DNA of 5,815 nt from Gammaproteobacteria bacterium RIFCSPHIGHO2_12_FULL_37_14 (GTDB lineage Bacteria; Pseudomonadota; Gammaproteobacteria; DSM-16500), in contig MGXV01000090.1 in the NCBI GenBank assembly GCA_001801485.1, positions 1 to 5,815 of the forward strand, in the 5' to 3' direction. How positions within the stretch are numbered: the stretch's first letter is position 1; each line of letters starts with the position of its first letter. Below are positions 1 through 5,310 of this stretch, piece after piece. Made by a program: the position numbers and the translations under genes. Below the pieces are notes generated by a model, which worked only from the letters and a program-made list of their open reading frames with translations, did no database searches and was not told where the DNA came from.

Positions 1-163
1 CAAATAATTCAGATTTATTAACGATATGATTATAAAGCGATGCCGCTTCAACCTTTAATTTTGAAGCAATTTTGCGCATGCTTAACCCTTCAAGGCCATC
101 GCTTTCGATAAGTTGAATAGCAGCTGTACATATTGCTTGTTTGGTTAAATTTCTTTTTTGCAC
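1..163 (-). CDS. TetR-family transcriptional regulator, N-terminal part (runs off left edge)
   Basis: Reading leftward from a GTG at 163-161, the frame stays open for 54 codons to the window edge. The peptide has the TetR-type N-terminal DNA-binding domain: a first helix around residues 6-21 (LTKQAICTAAIQLIE), a turn rich in Gly (SDGLEGLS, 21-28), then the helix-turn-helix MRKIASKLKVEAASLYNHI (29-47) followed by NKSELF, the usual TetR 'LYxHxxNKxxL' ending. The GTG is chosen because a good SD (AAAGGTG) sits just upstream, an in-frame stop lies a few codons further up, and the overlapping ATG two bases away opens a frame that stops after six codons. The ligand-binding domain lies outside the window, so the inducer is unknown. 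Its promoter overlaps two palindromes that are probably its own operators. Family call is firm; regulated genes are unknown. Confidence 0.9.
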   Translation of the reverse strand, partial: MQKRNLTKQAICTAAIQLIESDGLEGLSMRKIASKLKVEAASLYNHIVNKSELF

Positions 164-175
164 ATGTTCACCTTT

Positions 176-214
176 AAACTAACATCGTTAGCTTATAACT
201 AACGATGTTAGTTT
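176..214. promoter_or_regulatory. Double palindromic operator, probably for the TetR-type regulator
   Basis: AAACTAACATCGTTAG (176-191) and its exact reverse complement (199-214) form a perfect 16-bp inverted repeat with a 7-base spacer. Each arm is also a palindrome, CTAAC-N3-GTTAG (179-191 and 199-211), so this looks like two complete operators 20 bp apart centre to centre, about two helical turns, and not only one large hairpin. One copy lies between the -35 and -10 boxes of the adjacent TetR-type gene and the other just past the -10. An extra half copy, AAACTAAC, is at 233-240. TetR-family repressors typically bind such sites as dimers; binding here is inferred from position and symmetry. 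Confidence 0.75.
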
Positions 215-219
215 GTCAA
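192..219 (-). promoter_or_regulatory. Promoter of the TetR-type regulator gene
   Basis: On the minus strand there is a perfect -35 box TTGACA (219-214), a 16-base spacer and a -10 box TATAAG (197-192). The start of transcription should fall near 185, about 20 bases upstream of the GTG start. One operator palindrome fills the spacer and the other covers the predicted transcription start, which is the classic arrangement for repressor autoregulation. The boxes are read directly; the function is inferred. Confidence 0.75.
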
Positions 220-246
220 GGTTTTATGTAAGAAACTAACTTCACA

Positions 247-615
247 TTACTTATCAGGTATACAAACTCGAATACGATGTCCATCTGGATCAAGCGCTAC
301 AAAAGTGAGTCCGAATACTGCTTCATGCAGGTCTTGTTCAATCACTACCCCGAGATTTTCCCACTGTTTGCGGAGTGTGCGCACCGTATCTTCATCCTTT
401 ACCATAAAGGCAAGTTCGCAACGATGACCAGCACCTCCTGAAACAAAGTTTTTAGCTTGTATAGACCATAAGCTGAACGTTAATCCGTTTTCAAAGAAAA
501 AAGCCACATAGGTTGGAAATGAGGCGACAGGCTTTACAGAAAAAATCTTTTCGTAGAATAAAGCACTTGATTCCGGATTTTCTACATAAAACAGCAATAA
601 ATTAGGGACGAGCAT
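247..615 (-). CDS. VOC-family (glyoxalase/bleomycin-resistance fold) protein
   Basis: A 122-residue protein with the length and pattern of a two-module VOC protein: beta-alpha-beta-beta-beta units at about 1-50 (MLVPNLLLFYVENPESSALFY) and 65-118 (CELAFMVKDEDTV to DPDGHRIRVC). The 'ALDPDGHRIRV' ending is the usual VOC C-terminal strand. In metal-dependent glyoxalases and dioxygenases the residue after 'DPDGxxI' is normally a metal-binding Glu; here it is Arg116, so a metal-free binding or sequestration role, as in bleomycin-resistance proteins, is more likely than catalysis. The ATG at 615-613 has an SD (AAGGAA) about 8 bases upstream. It is divergent from a YafY-type regulator across about 85 bases with overlapping promoters, suggesting control by that protein. 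The substrate cannot be told from sequence. Confidence 0.88.
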   Translation of the reverse strand: MLVPNLLLFYVENPESSALFYEKIFSVKPVASFPTYVAFFFENGLTFSLWSIQAKNFVSGGAGHRCELAFMVKDEDTVRTLRKQWENLGVVIEQDLHEAVFGLTFVALDPDGHRIRVCIPDK

Positions 616-640
616 AGTTATATTCCTTATTAGGCATAAA

Positions 641-668
641 TTGTTCTGCTATAATTGTATAGGATAAT
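641..668 (+). promoter_or_regulatory. Predicted promoter of the YafY-type regulator gene
   Basis: Plus-strand TTGTTC (641-646), a 16-base spacer and GATAAT (663-668). Transcription would begin near 675, which leaves only about five bases before the ATG at 680 but a normal leader before the ATG at 701; this supports the later start. The sequence 649-662 (CTATA-N4-TATAG) is a small palindrome between the boxes and is a possible regulator site. An alternative -10 (TATAAT, 650-655) lacks a good -35. Confidence 0.4.
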
Positions 669-676
669 ACTGACAA
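648..676 (-). promoter_or_regulatory. Predicted promoter of the VOC gene
   Basis: Minus-strand boxes TTGTCA (676-671) and TATAGC (653-648) are separated by 17 bases, placing a transcript start near 641 and a leader of about 25 bases before the VOC start codon. It overlaps the opposing promoter of the YafY-type gene, so one bound regulator could affect both. The -10 is imperfect. Confidence 0.45.
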
Positions 677-700
677 AAAATGGCAGTAGTAATTTTAGCT

Positions 701-1090
701 ATGAATAGAACTGAACGACTTTTAAATTTACTAAAGATTTTAAGAAGTTATCGCTATCCCGTCAACGGAGAACGTCTAGTGGAACGATTAGATGTAAGTA
801 TTAGAACCTTGTATCGTGACATCGCCACCCTTCAAGCAATGGGTGCCGAAATTAGAGGAGAAGCTGGTATTGGATATATTCTTAAGCCAACCTTCTTTCT
901 GCCACCCCTTATGTTTACGAAAACCGAGATAGAATCATTACTTTTAGGTACACAATGGGTTTCACAGTTCGGAGACGCACCCTTATCCAAAGGAGCAAGA
1001 GATGCCTTAAATAAAATATCCGATGTTCTACCTGCTAATAGGCCCATTGTGAAGCTACGTCCGATGAGCCGCCAAGTGCATAATATTTAA
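701..1090 (+). CDS. YafY-type HTH regulator lacking its WYL domain (C-terminally truncated)
   Basis: From the ATG at 701 this gives 129 residues. It begins MNRTERLLNLLKILR, the standard start of YafY/DeoR-like HTH_11 regulators. The recognition helix is at 33-41 (SIRTLYRDI), the wing at 53-61 (GEAGIGYIL), followed by the family linker LPPLMFTKTEIESLLLG (67-83) and a helical stretch RDALNKISDVLP (100-111). An ATG at 680 would add seven residues (MAVVILA) not typical of the family, has no SD and almost no leader, so 701 is preferred, though 701 also lacks a clear SD. Family members usually have about 230 residues with a C-terminal WYL ligand-sensing domain. Here the sequence departs from the family pattern after VLPA (near base 1035) and stops, and the terpenoid operon ends 38 bases later on the other strand. 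It may be a remnant or a domain-only DNA binder of the VOC promoter. Confidence 0.8.
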   Translation: MNRTERLLNLLKILRSYRYPVNGERLVERLDVSIRTLYRDIATLQAMGAEIRGEAGIGYILKPTFFLPPLMFTKTEIESLLLGTQWVSQFGDAPLSKGARDALNKISDVLPANRPIVKLRPMSRQVHNI

Positions 1091-1100
1091 ACTAAATATT
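1082..1100. terminator. AT-only hairpin between convergent genes, weak terminator candidate
   Basis: AATATTTA (1082-1089) and TAAATATT (1093-1100) are exact reverse complements with a 3-base loop. It overlaps the stop codon of the YafY-type gene and lies about 28 bases past the GST-like gene's stop, where a bidirectional terminator is expected. The stem has no G or C and there is no clear U-tract, so it is not a convincing intrinsic terminator. No other hairpin is apparent in the 37-base gap. Confidence 0.25.
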
Positions 1101-1127
1101 TCTGCTATATACTCGATTAATAGTCTC

Positions 1128-1811
1128 CTATTTCATCCGTGCCACATATTCCATGAGACGCTGATTATTGCATACCGCTTCTCGCAAGGGGTTATCAATA
1201 GGGGTATAAATAATCACGCTTAAAAACGCATAAACCGTCGCATCGATAGAGGTAGGTTTGTCGCCAAAAAAATAGTGATTGCTGCCAAGTAAGGTTGCGA
1301 TTGCATGAATGTCTTGCTTGCCAATAGAGTAAATTTCTTCGCGAGTATGACGACCTATTCCTTGTCCATGCGCTTGTTTCTTTAAATTACGGCGAATGAT
1401 GGCCAAAATAAGTGGCGAAAGGAGACGCGGGAAAAATTGTTTAAACGCATCATTGATAAACTTCTTGCCAACTGGATCTATCCAGCGTGAATATAAAATA
1501 ACAAAATATAAATTTTCTTCAATCATGCGTCGCACAGCGATCGCCATCGCCTGCTGTTCTGCTGTTAAATGCGCATCTAATGTGTTACCAAATTTATTTT
1601 TTAGATACTCTAAAATGAAACCGGAATCCGGAATAATCTTGTCACCATCTTTAAGCACTGGCATTTTACCTTTGGGTCCACGACGTGGGTCATTTTCAAC
1701 TACTACCTTATATGGAATGCCGGTCATTTTTAAATACGTTTCAACCTTTATGCAAAACGGACTTAGGCTTGGTAACTCCCAACAACCAGGATATTGATGT
1801 AATGTAATCAT
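1128..1811 (-). CDS. Fax/metaxin-type glutathione S-transferase-like protein
   Basis: A 227-residue two-domain GST-fold protein, last gene of the operon. The thioredoxin-like N-domain (about 1-75) carries SPFC (17-20) followed by IKVETYLKM, the 'SPFCxKVExYLxM' signature of the Fax/metaxin/cadmium-detoxification subgroup; KMPVL (49-53) with the conserved cis-Pro51; and PDSGFILEYL with Ser63, the usual glutathione gamma-glutamyl contact. The all-helical C-domain has the subgroup's GQGIGRHTREEI (149-160) and FFGDKPTSIDATVYAFL (181-197), including the N-capping Ser/Asp. Cys20 or Ser17 are candidate catalytic residues. No signal peptide, so cytoplasmic. The ATG overlaps the upstream TGA as ATGA (1811-1808), with GGAA upstream as a modest SD. 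Members' substrates are mostly unknown; next to a flavin monooxygenase and P450 it may conjugate, isomerise or detoxify an oxidised terpenoid (inference), by analogy with GSTs that open epoxides in bacterial isoprene degradation. Confidence 0.87.
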   Translation of the reverse strand: MITLHQYPGCWELPSLSPFCIKVETYLKMTGIPYKVVVENDPRRGPKGKMPVLKDGDKIIPDSGFILEYLKNKFGNTLDAHLTAEQQAMAIAVRRMIEENLYFVILYSRWIDPVGKKFINDAFKQFFPRLLSPLILAIIRRNLKKQAHGQGIGRHTREEIYSIGKQDIHAIATLLGSNHYFFGDKPTSIDATVYAFLSVIIYTPIDNPLREAVCNNQRLMEYVARMK

Positions 1812-2953
1812 ATCGAAATTCCATGCAATTTACGTAAAAATTTTAAATGAATTTTTTCACTTCTAACACAAATCTGATAAAGTTTGTCTAAACAAAAATG
1901 CAAGATGCGCAGCTTAAGTTTTTTATTTTGGTAGGCACGCTTGTCTTCAGTAGTAGCCATTAACCAAGAAAAAGCTATGACTTTGTCTATTTTTTTCTGA
2001 ATGAGACGCGTATTCACGTTAGCATTATTAACAAAATGTCTATCCAATAACGCCACTTGCTTAGCAGCCAACATCATCCCTTGTCCATAAATCGGGTTTA
2101 TCTTACATGCTGCATCCCCTAGCACCACTACATTTCTCGGCCAAGGTTTTATTTTACTTAGATGACGATGTTTATTGTTTAAATCCGTAAACAATTTAAT
2201 GTCTGAAACAGGTGTTGCCCCTATCAAATATTCAATGATCTCTGGGTTATTTAATTGCGCAAGGTGTTGCAAAAAACTTTCCTGATTTTTGCTTGGTCGT
2301 GCGTTTCCGCGCCCGATGAGTGTGACAACAACTTTATTTTCCTCTATGGGTGAAATAACGCAACCACGGTCATTTATACCTATATAGACAGGCACATAAA
2401 TTTGTTTAAAAGGCGCTGAATGGTTATCAGGTAATTGATAAAATTGAGTGGCATAAGATAAATTGTTAGTAACAATTGTAGTTTGAGCGTTCTTTAAAGT
2501 AGCAATCTCAGCATTTCGCCCTCGCGCATCAACGAAAAAATCTGCGCTACTGCTTTCATCATTCATACCATATTTAAATTTAATATTAGGTATAGCTTGC
2601 AACCACTGATACATCAATTTGTCGAGCAATAACCGGCTACAATTAACTGTCACAATTCCTGAATGAAAACGTGGATACATTCCAAAAGGGCTATGCCAAA
2701 CTGTATCCGCCGCCCAATCGACTTCTTTGCAACCTAAGCGACGCATTTCATCTAATATTCCAAGAAAATAGTGTTCTAAAATGTTTTGACCTTCTTTTAA
2801 CAGCACGTGTAAATGAGGGGCTTGTGCAATACCCGCTGAAACATGCGAAAACTTTTCCTCAATGATGACTTGTTTAAAATGACGTGACAACATGGCGGCG
2901 CTTAGCATTCCAGCGAAACCACCGCCTAGAATAACTGCACTATCCCGCTTCAA
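1808..2953 (-). CDS. FAD-dependent monooxygenase (possible epoxidase/hydroxylase)
   Basis: A 381-residue flavoprotein. The N-terminal Rossmann motif is LGGGFAGM (GxGxxG, residues 10-15), followed by the acidic strand end VIIEEK (29-34). AQAPHLHVLLKEG (43-55) resembles the 'Q-x-x-H-x-H-x-LL' segment of flavin monooxygenases that include polyether and squalene-type epoxidases. VDARGRNA (141-148) is the mid-chain FAD/NAD(P)H contact, and VVLGDAACKINPIYGQGMMLA (276-296) is the second FAD-binding GD motif, GDA-x5-P-x2-GQG. The C-terminus is basic and helical without a clear membrane anchor. It starts with TTG (2953-2951), whose last two bases lie in the preceding gene's TGA; GAGG about 7 bases upstream is a good SD, and the next Met (16) is already inside the FAD motif, so TTG is the only sensible start. 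It probably oxidises the terpene product or a P450 product; epoxidation versus hydroxylation is undecided. Confidence 0.88.
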   Translation of the reverse strand: MKRDSAVILGGGFAGMLSAAMLSRHFKQVIIEEKFSHVSAGIAQAPHLHVLLKEGQNILEHYFLGILDEMRRLGCKEVDWAADTVWHSPFGMYPRFHSGIVTVNCSRLLLDKLMYQWLQAIPNIKFKYGMNDESSSADFFVDARGRNAEIATLKNAQTTIVTNNLSYATQFYQLPDNHSAPFKQIYVPVYIGINDRGCVISPIEENKVVVTLIGRGNARPSKNQESFLQHLAQLNNPEIIEYLIGATPVSDIKLFTDLNNKHRHLSKIKPWPRNVVVLGDAACKINPIYGQGMMLAAKQVALLDRHFVNNANVNTRLIQKKIDKVIAFSWLMATTEDKRAYQNKKLKLRILHFCLDKLYQICVRSEKIHLKFLRKLHGISI

Positions 2954-3804
2954 ATGCTGCCTCGCGACTCTTCATGTAAATGATGAAGCTGTTGCATACT
3001 ATTGATATATTTCATCGCATCGAAGGATTTAAGCTTATCCTGTATTGCAAGCATTTTTTGCAATAGTATTTTCTGCTCTTTCAATGCGTGATTTTCACTG
3101 ACCATGAGCAATTCACTCGAATAATCTTGCTCGTTGATTTCTCGATCAAAGGTAATTAGATTATTGGATATTTTTGCATAACGTTGAGCCAAAATGAATA
3201 GCTCACGCGATATACCAAGCTCATTCATGTCAAAGTTTGGTGACGCCATGATATCCATTATCCCAACCAATACAATTCCCATGTTATACGAACTATAATA
3301 TTGAATCTCAGTTAGGTTTTTTAATTTAGGATATTTTCGTAATATCTCAAAATATCGGTTGCATTGGTGAAACTGCTTCAAATCAAAAACAAATAATTCA
3401 CTATAGCAAGCATGGTGCGGTAAGATGGAAAGTGATTTAATCATATCCTCGCAAATATCTATCGCTAACCCAATGACTGCTTTAGAAAATTCACAATCTG
3501 TTTGTGTAATTTCATCTAAAGCACTACCCCTTGTTGGACTGCGATGAAAATAAGGCAGATCATAAAGCTTGTCCAGTAATTGCGGTTGATTAAAGTTCGG
3601 ATGATCGGCAAAATCATCAAATAAAGTAATCAACATGCCTAAATGAAGCTTGGCAGACAATAGATCAGGAAAAAATTCATCAGCAACAGAGCTCAGCGTC
3701 GTTAGTTGATAACCTTTCAGTAAAAAATGATTAAATAAATATTCTTGCCGATGAGGAAAATACTCACGATACAATTTAATTTTTTTGATATAATTATCAT
3801 TCAT
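2950..3804 (-). CDS. Class I terpene synthase-like protein (divergent, short)
   Basis: A 284-residue, mostly helical protein with both metal-binding motifs of class I terpene cyclases in the right order. The aspartate-rich motif is DDFAD (63-67, DDxxD) in the context LITLFDDFADHP. The NSE-type triad is NNLITFDRE (214-222), with Asn214, Thr218 and Glu222 at the canonical spacing. The 151-residue gap between them is normal for bacterial cyclases. Known enzymes use these motifs to bind three Mg ions and the diphosphate of GPP, FPP or GGPP. Unusual points: NN in place of ND in the triad; no evident diphosphate-sensor Arg about 45 residues before it (the segment reads IQYYSSYNMG); no C-terminal Arg-Tyr pair; and it is shorter than the usual roughly 320-350 residues. 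There is no second DDxxD, which argues against a prenyl diphosphate synthase. The ATG overlaps the P450 stop (ATGA, 3804-3801) and has no SD, so translation is probably coupled. Substrate and product are unknown; impaired or altered activity is possible. Confidence 0.78.
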   Translation of the reverse strand: MNDNYIKKIKLYREYFPHRQEYLFNHFLLKGYQLTTLSSVADEFFPDLLSAKLHLGMLITLFDDFADHPNFNQPQLLDKLYDLPYFHRSPTRGSALDEITQTDCEFSKAVIGLAIDICEDMIKSLSILPHHACYSELFVFDLKQFHQCNRYFEILRKYPKLKNLTEIQYYSSYNMGIVLVGIMDIMASPNFDMNELGISRELFILAQRYAKISNNLITFDREINEQDYSSELLMVSENHALKEQKILLQKMLAIQDKLKSFDAMKYINSMQQLHHLHEESRGSI

Positions 3805-5027
3805 CGTTTTATAACTCGTAAGTTAATATTTCCCACAGGGTGTAATGTAACCATGGCCTGCATTTTTAATGGTTGATTATCCGGCAAAGAAAACTGATAG
3901 CGCTGGCATAATCTCGATATTGCTAATACCGCTTCCATCATTGCCATCGCATGTCCGCTGCATATTCGTTTTCCCATGCCAAATGGAAGAAATGAAAAGC
4001 GCGGCTTATCATCCAAAAAAAACCGTTCTGGCTTACAAGAGTCCGGCGAACTCCAATAGTCAGGGTGTCGTTGAATTTCGCGCACACTAAGAAAAATATT
4101 ATCGCCTTTTGCAATATTTTGTTCGCAAAGCAACGTATCTGTTACCGCTTGTCGTGCCAACATCCATGCCGGTGGATATAAACGCAGCGTCTCTTTATAG
4201 ACAGCCGTAGTATATGATTTTTTATCATCATCACATATTATTTTATCTTGTAGCTCAGGATATTTTGCTATCAAATATAAAGAACTTGCTAACGATGCCG
4301 CTGTTGTTTCAAATCCAGCAAACAAAAATGTCATGAGTTGATCAACGATTAATTCTGTCGCGTCATTATCTACCATGGGGATTTGCTGTCGTAGTACAGA
4401 CATTAAGCTAACACCTTCTGTGTATTGCGATGTGACTAACGCCATTATTTTTGAGCGTAACGCCTGTTGAATGCCATAAATTCTGATGCTTGGTAAGCTC
4501 AGCAATGACCGCATCCTTACACCGCAGCGAGCATTCAATTCTAAAAATAATGATGAAAATGATTCAACCGTTTCGTTATTAACGTTGCCAAAAATAACAG
4601 TTAGTGCAGTTTTGAGTGTATAGCTCGTCATTAATGCCATGATATTAACTGCGTCCGCACCGTCAATTTTCTCACATTCTTTATCTAAAAAATAAATCAT
4701 CATTTCCGGATAGCGCGCCATATATTGACGCTGAAAAATTTCATTCGTGATTTTTCGCATCCGCGCCCATTCATCATTTTCTAATTGTACCAGCCCCCGT
4801 CTTCCTGTGATTGGTCGGATTTTATTGAAGATCAAACGCGATTTTTGAAATTGGTCTGTTTTCATGCCTAGCATCGCTTCGGCATATTTTGGGTGGCAGG
4901 CAAAATGAATTTTTTTGATACCCAAATGCACTGTGAAAAAATCGCCTTGTTCTTTACGTTGATTAGTGATGAATGCAAGAGGATCTTGTGTAAATGATCT
5001 TAGTTGTTTGAATTGTTTTAGCATCAT
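3801..5027 (-). CDS. Cytochrome P450, soluble bacterial type
   Basis: A 408-residue P450 with all key motifs: C-helix WxxxR (Trp87-Arg91, EWARMRK), I-helix oxygen-activation motif AGFETT (237-242), K-helix KETLR (ExxR, Glu279-Arg282), PERF (333-336) and the heme loop FGMGKRICSG (349-358) with Cys356 as axial thiolate. The typical bacterial length and lack of an N-terminal membrane segment indicate a cytoplasmic enzyme that needs an external ferredoxin and reductase; neither is in the window. The pattern (WxxxR, PERF, ETLRLYPPAW) is closer to the CYP102/CYP4-like 'E-class' style than to typical actinobacterial P450s. It is first of the four main operon genes and is probably the oxidase for a terpenoid made by the next gene. 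The start is one of two adjacent ATGs (5027 or 5024) with no SD; the sequence upstream is CCTCTC-rich, so initiation may depend on the small leader frame ending 19 bases upstream. Confidence 0.95.
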   Translation of the reverse strand: MMLKQFKQLRSFTQDPLAFITNQRKEQGDFFTVHLGIKKIHFACHPKYAEAMLGMKTDQFQKSRLIFNKIRPITGRRGLVQLENDEWARMRKITNEIFQRQYMARYPEMMIYFLDKECEKIDGADAVNIMALMTSYTLKTALTVIFGNVNNETVESFSSLFLELNARCGVRMRSLLSLPSIRIYGIQQALRSKIMALVTSQYTEGVSLMSVLRQQIPMVDNDATELIVDQLMTFLFAGFETTAASLASSLYLIAKYPELQDKIICDDDKKSYTTAVYKETLRLYPPAWMLARQAVTDTLLCEQNIAKGDNIFLSVREIQRHPDYWSSPDSCKPERFFLDDKPRFSFLPFGMGKRICSGHAMAMMEAVLAISRLCQRYQFSLPDNQPLKMQAMVTLHPVGNINLRVIKR

Positions 5028-5046
5028 TAACTTAGAGAGGATATTT

Positions 5047-5112
5047 TTAACTGGCTAAAATCACTAGGTAGACGAAGTCACCAAAGAAAAGAGCAAAAAA
5101 TAATTGCTTCAT
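5047..5112 (-). CDS. Possible 21-residue hydrophobic leader peptide before the P450
   Basis: A short frame starting ATG at 5112-5110 encodes MKQLFFALFFGDFVYLVILA plus a final Ser, then TAA (5049-5047). It has a stronger ribosome site than any gene in the operon: AAAGGA with a six-T spacer. The peptide is almost entirely hydrophobic after Lys2, with one Asp at 12, long enough to span a membrane. It ends 19 bases before the SD-less P450 start, so it could act as a translational coupler or leader peptide, or be a small membrane protein. At 21 codons it could also be chance. I do not recognise it. Confidence 0.45.
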   Translation of the reverse strand: MKQLFFALFFGDFVYLVILAS

Positions 5113-5118
5113 AAAAAA

Positions 5119-5124
5119 TCCTTT
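5119..5124 (-). promoter_or_regulatory. Strong ribosome binding site of the leader frame
   Basis: Minus-strand AAAGGA, six bases (all T) before the ATG at 5112. It matters because it is the only good SD in the operon's 5' region; the P450 start itself has none. The surrounding 12 bases (5114-5125) can pair 10 of 12 with 5035-5046, just upstream of the P450 start, so the site may be partly masked in the mRNA. Confidence 0.5.
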
Positions 5125-5130
5125 CAAATT

Positions 5131-5158
5131 CGTTTAAATTTTAACCATCTATTAAACG
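5131..5158. repeat. Short inverted repeat in the operon leader
   Basis: CGTTTAA (5131-5137) and TTAAACG (5152-5158) are exact reverse complements separated by 14 bases, lying between the predicted operon promoter and the leader-peptide SD. It could be a regulator site or a weak mRNA hairpin. A 7-bp AT-rich match in such sequence may be chance. Confidence 0.3.
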
Positions 5159-5198
5159 TCCGTTTTCCTTACATGAGCGACAGTGACACGGGAGCGGC

Positions 5199-5227
5199 AT
5201 TATATGTCTAGTTTTGTGTTAAATAAA
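5199..5227 (-). promoter_or_regulatory. Likely promoter of the terpenoid operon
   Basis: A perfect minus-strand -10 box TATAAT (5204-5199) is preceded by a 17-base spacer and a weak -35 (TTTATT, 5227-5222). The transcript would start near 5192 and have about an 80-base leader before the 21-codon frame. The weak -35 suggests an activator or low basal expression. No other minus-strand -10 of this quality is visible between the P450 and the recombinase. Confidence 0.5.
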
Positions 5228-5231
5228 ACAT
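5204..5231. repeat. Imperfect 28-base inverted repeat overlapping the operon promoter
   Basis: The segment begins ATGT (5204-5207) and ends ACAT (5228-5231), with GTTTT (5211-5215) and AAAAC (5225-5229) forming a second, offset inverted pair. The TGT...ACA ends and about 28-base length recall Tn3-type resolvase subsites, and it lies just upstream of a serine recombinase. It covers the -35 and spacer of the predicted operon promoter. Resemblance only; the rest of a three-part res site is not obvious. Confidence 0.2.
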
Positions 5232-5310
5232 CCAAAATTCAATGATAAGCATCTTCTTTTAAATGACGGGTTCATATACAATTCATCCACAAAATTAGCT
5301 AGGAGCAGCC

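Larger units (their letters stand above)
5113..5310. other. Intergenic region between operon leader and recombinase
   Basis: This AT-rich stretch holds the predicted operon promoter (5199-5227), two small inverted repeats (5131-5158, 5204-5231) and the recombinase SD. A plus-strand -10-like TATACA (5275-5280) may serve the recombinase, but its -35 is poor. No transposon terminal repeat, tRNA or further coding frame is apparent. Confidence 0.5.

Noticed and set aside
680..700. ATG at 680 as the start of the YafY-type regulator
   Set aside because: It adds residues not typical of the family, lacks an SD, and would sit about five bases from the predicted transcript start.
832..1047. Minus-strand frame of 71 codons
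   Set aside because: It lies antisense inside the YafY-type gene, has no recognisable domain and no SD; it is a shadow of the real gene.
1396..1797. Plus-strand frame of 133 codons
   Set aside because: Entirely antisense to the GST-like gene, whose family motifs are clear; its composition looks random.
2671..2865. Plus-strand frame of 64 codons
   Set aside because: Antisense to the FAD-binding N-terminal part of the flavoenzyme; no domain or SD.
2950..3804. Prenyl diphosphate synthase or squalene/phytoene synthase
   Set aside because: The second motif is of NSE type (N-x3-T-x3-E), not a second aspartate-rich DDxxD or DxxxD, which fits a class I cyclase better.
3869..4090. Plus-strand frame of 73 codons
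   Set aside because: Antisense to the P450 heme-binding region, which is clearly coding on the other strand.
5028..5310. Tn3-type terminal repeat or full three-subsite res region
   Set aside because: No GGGG-type terminal repeat and no clear set of three resolvase subsites; only one weak 28-base candidate.
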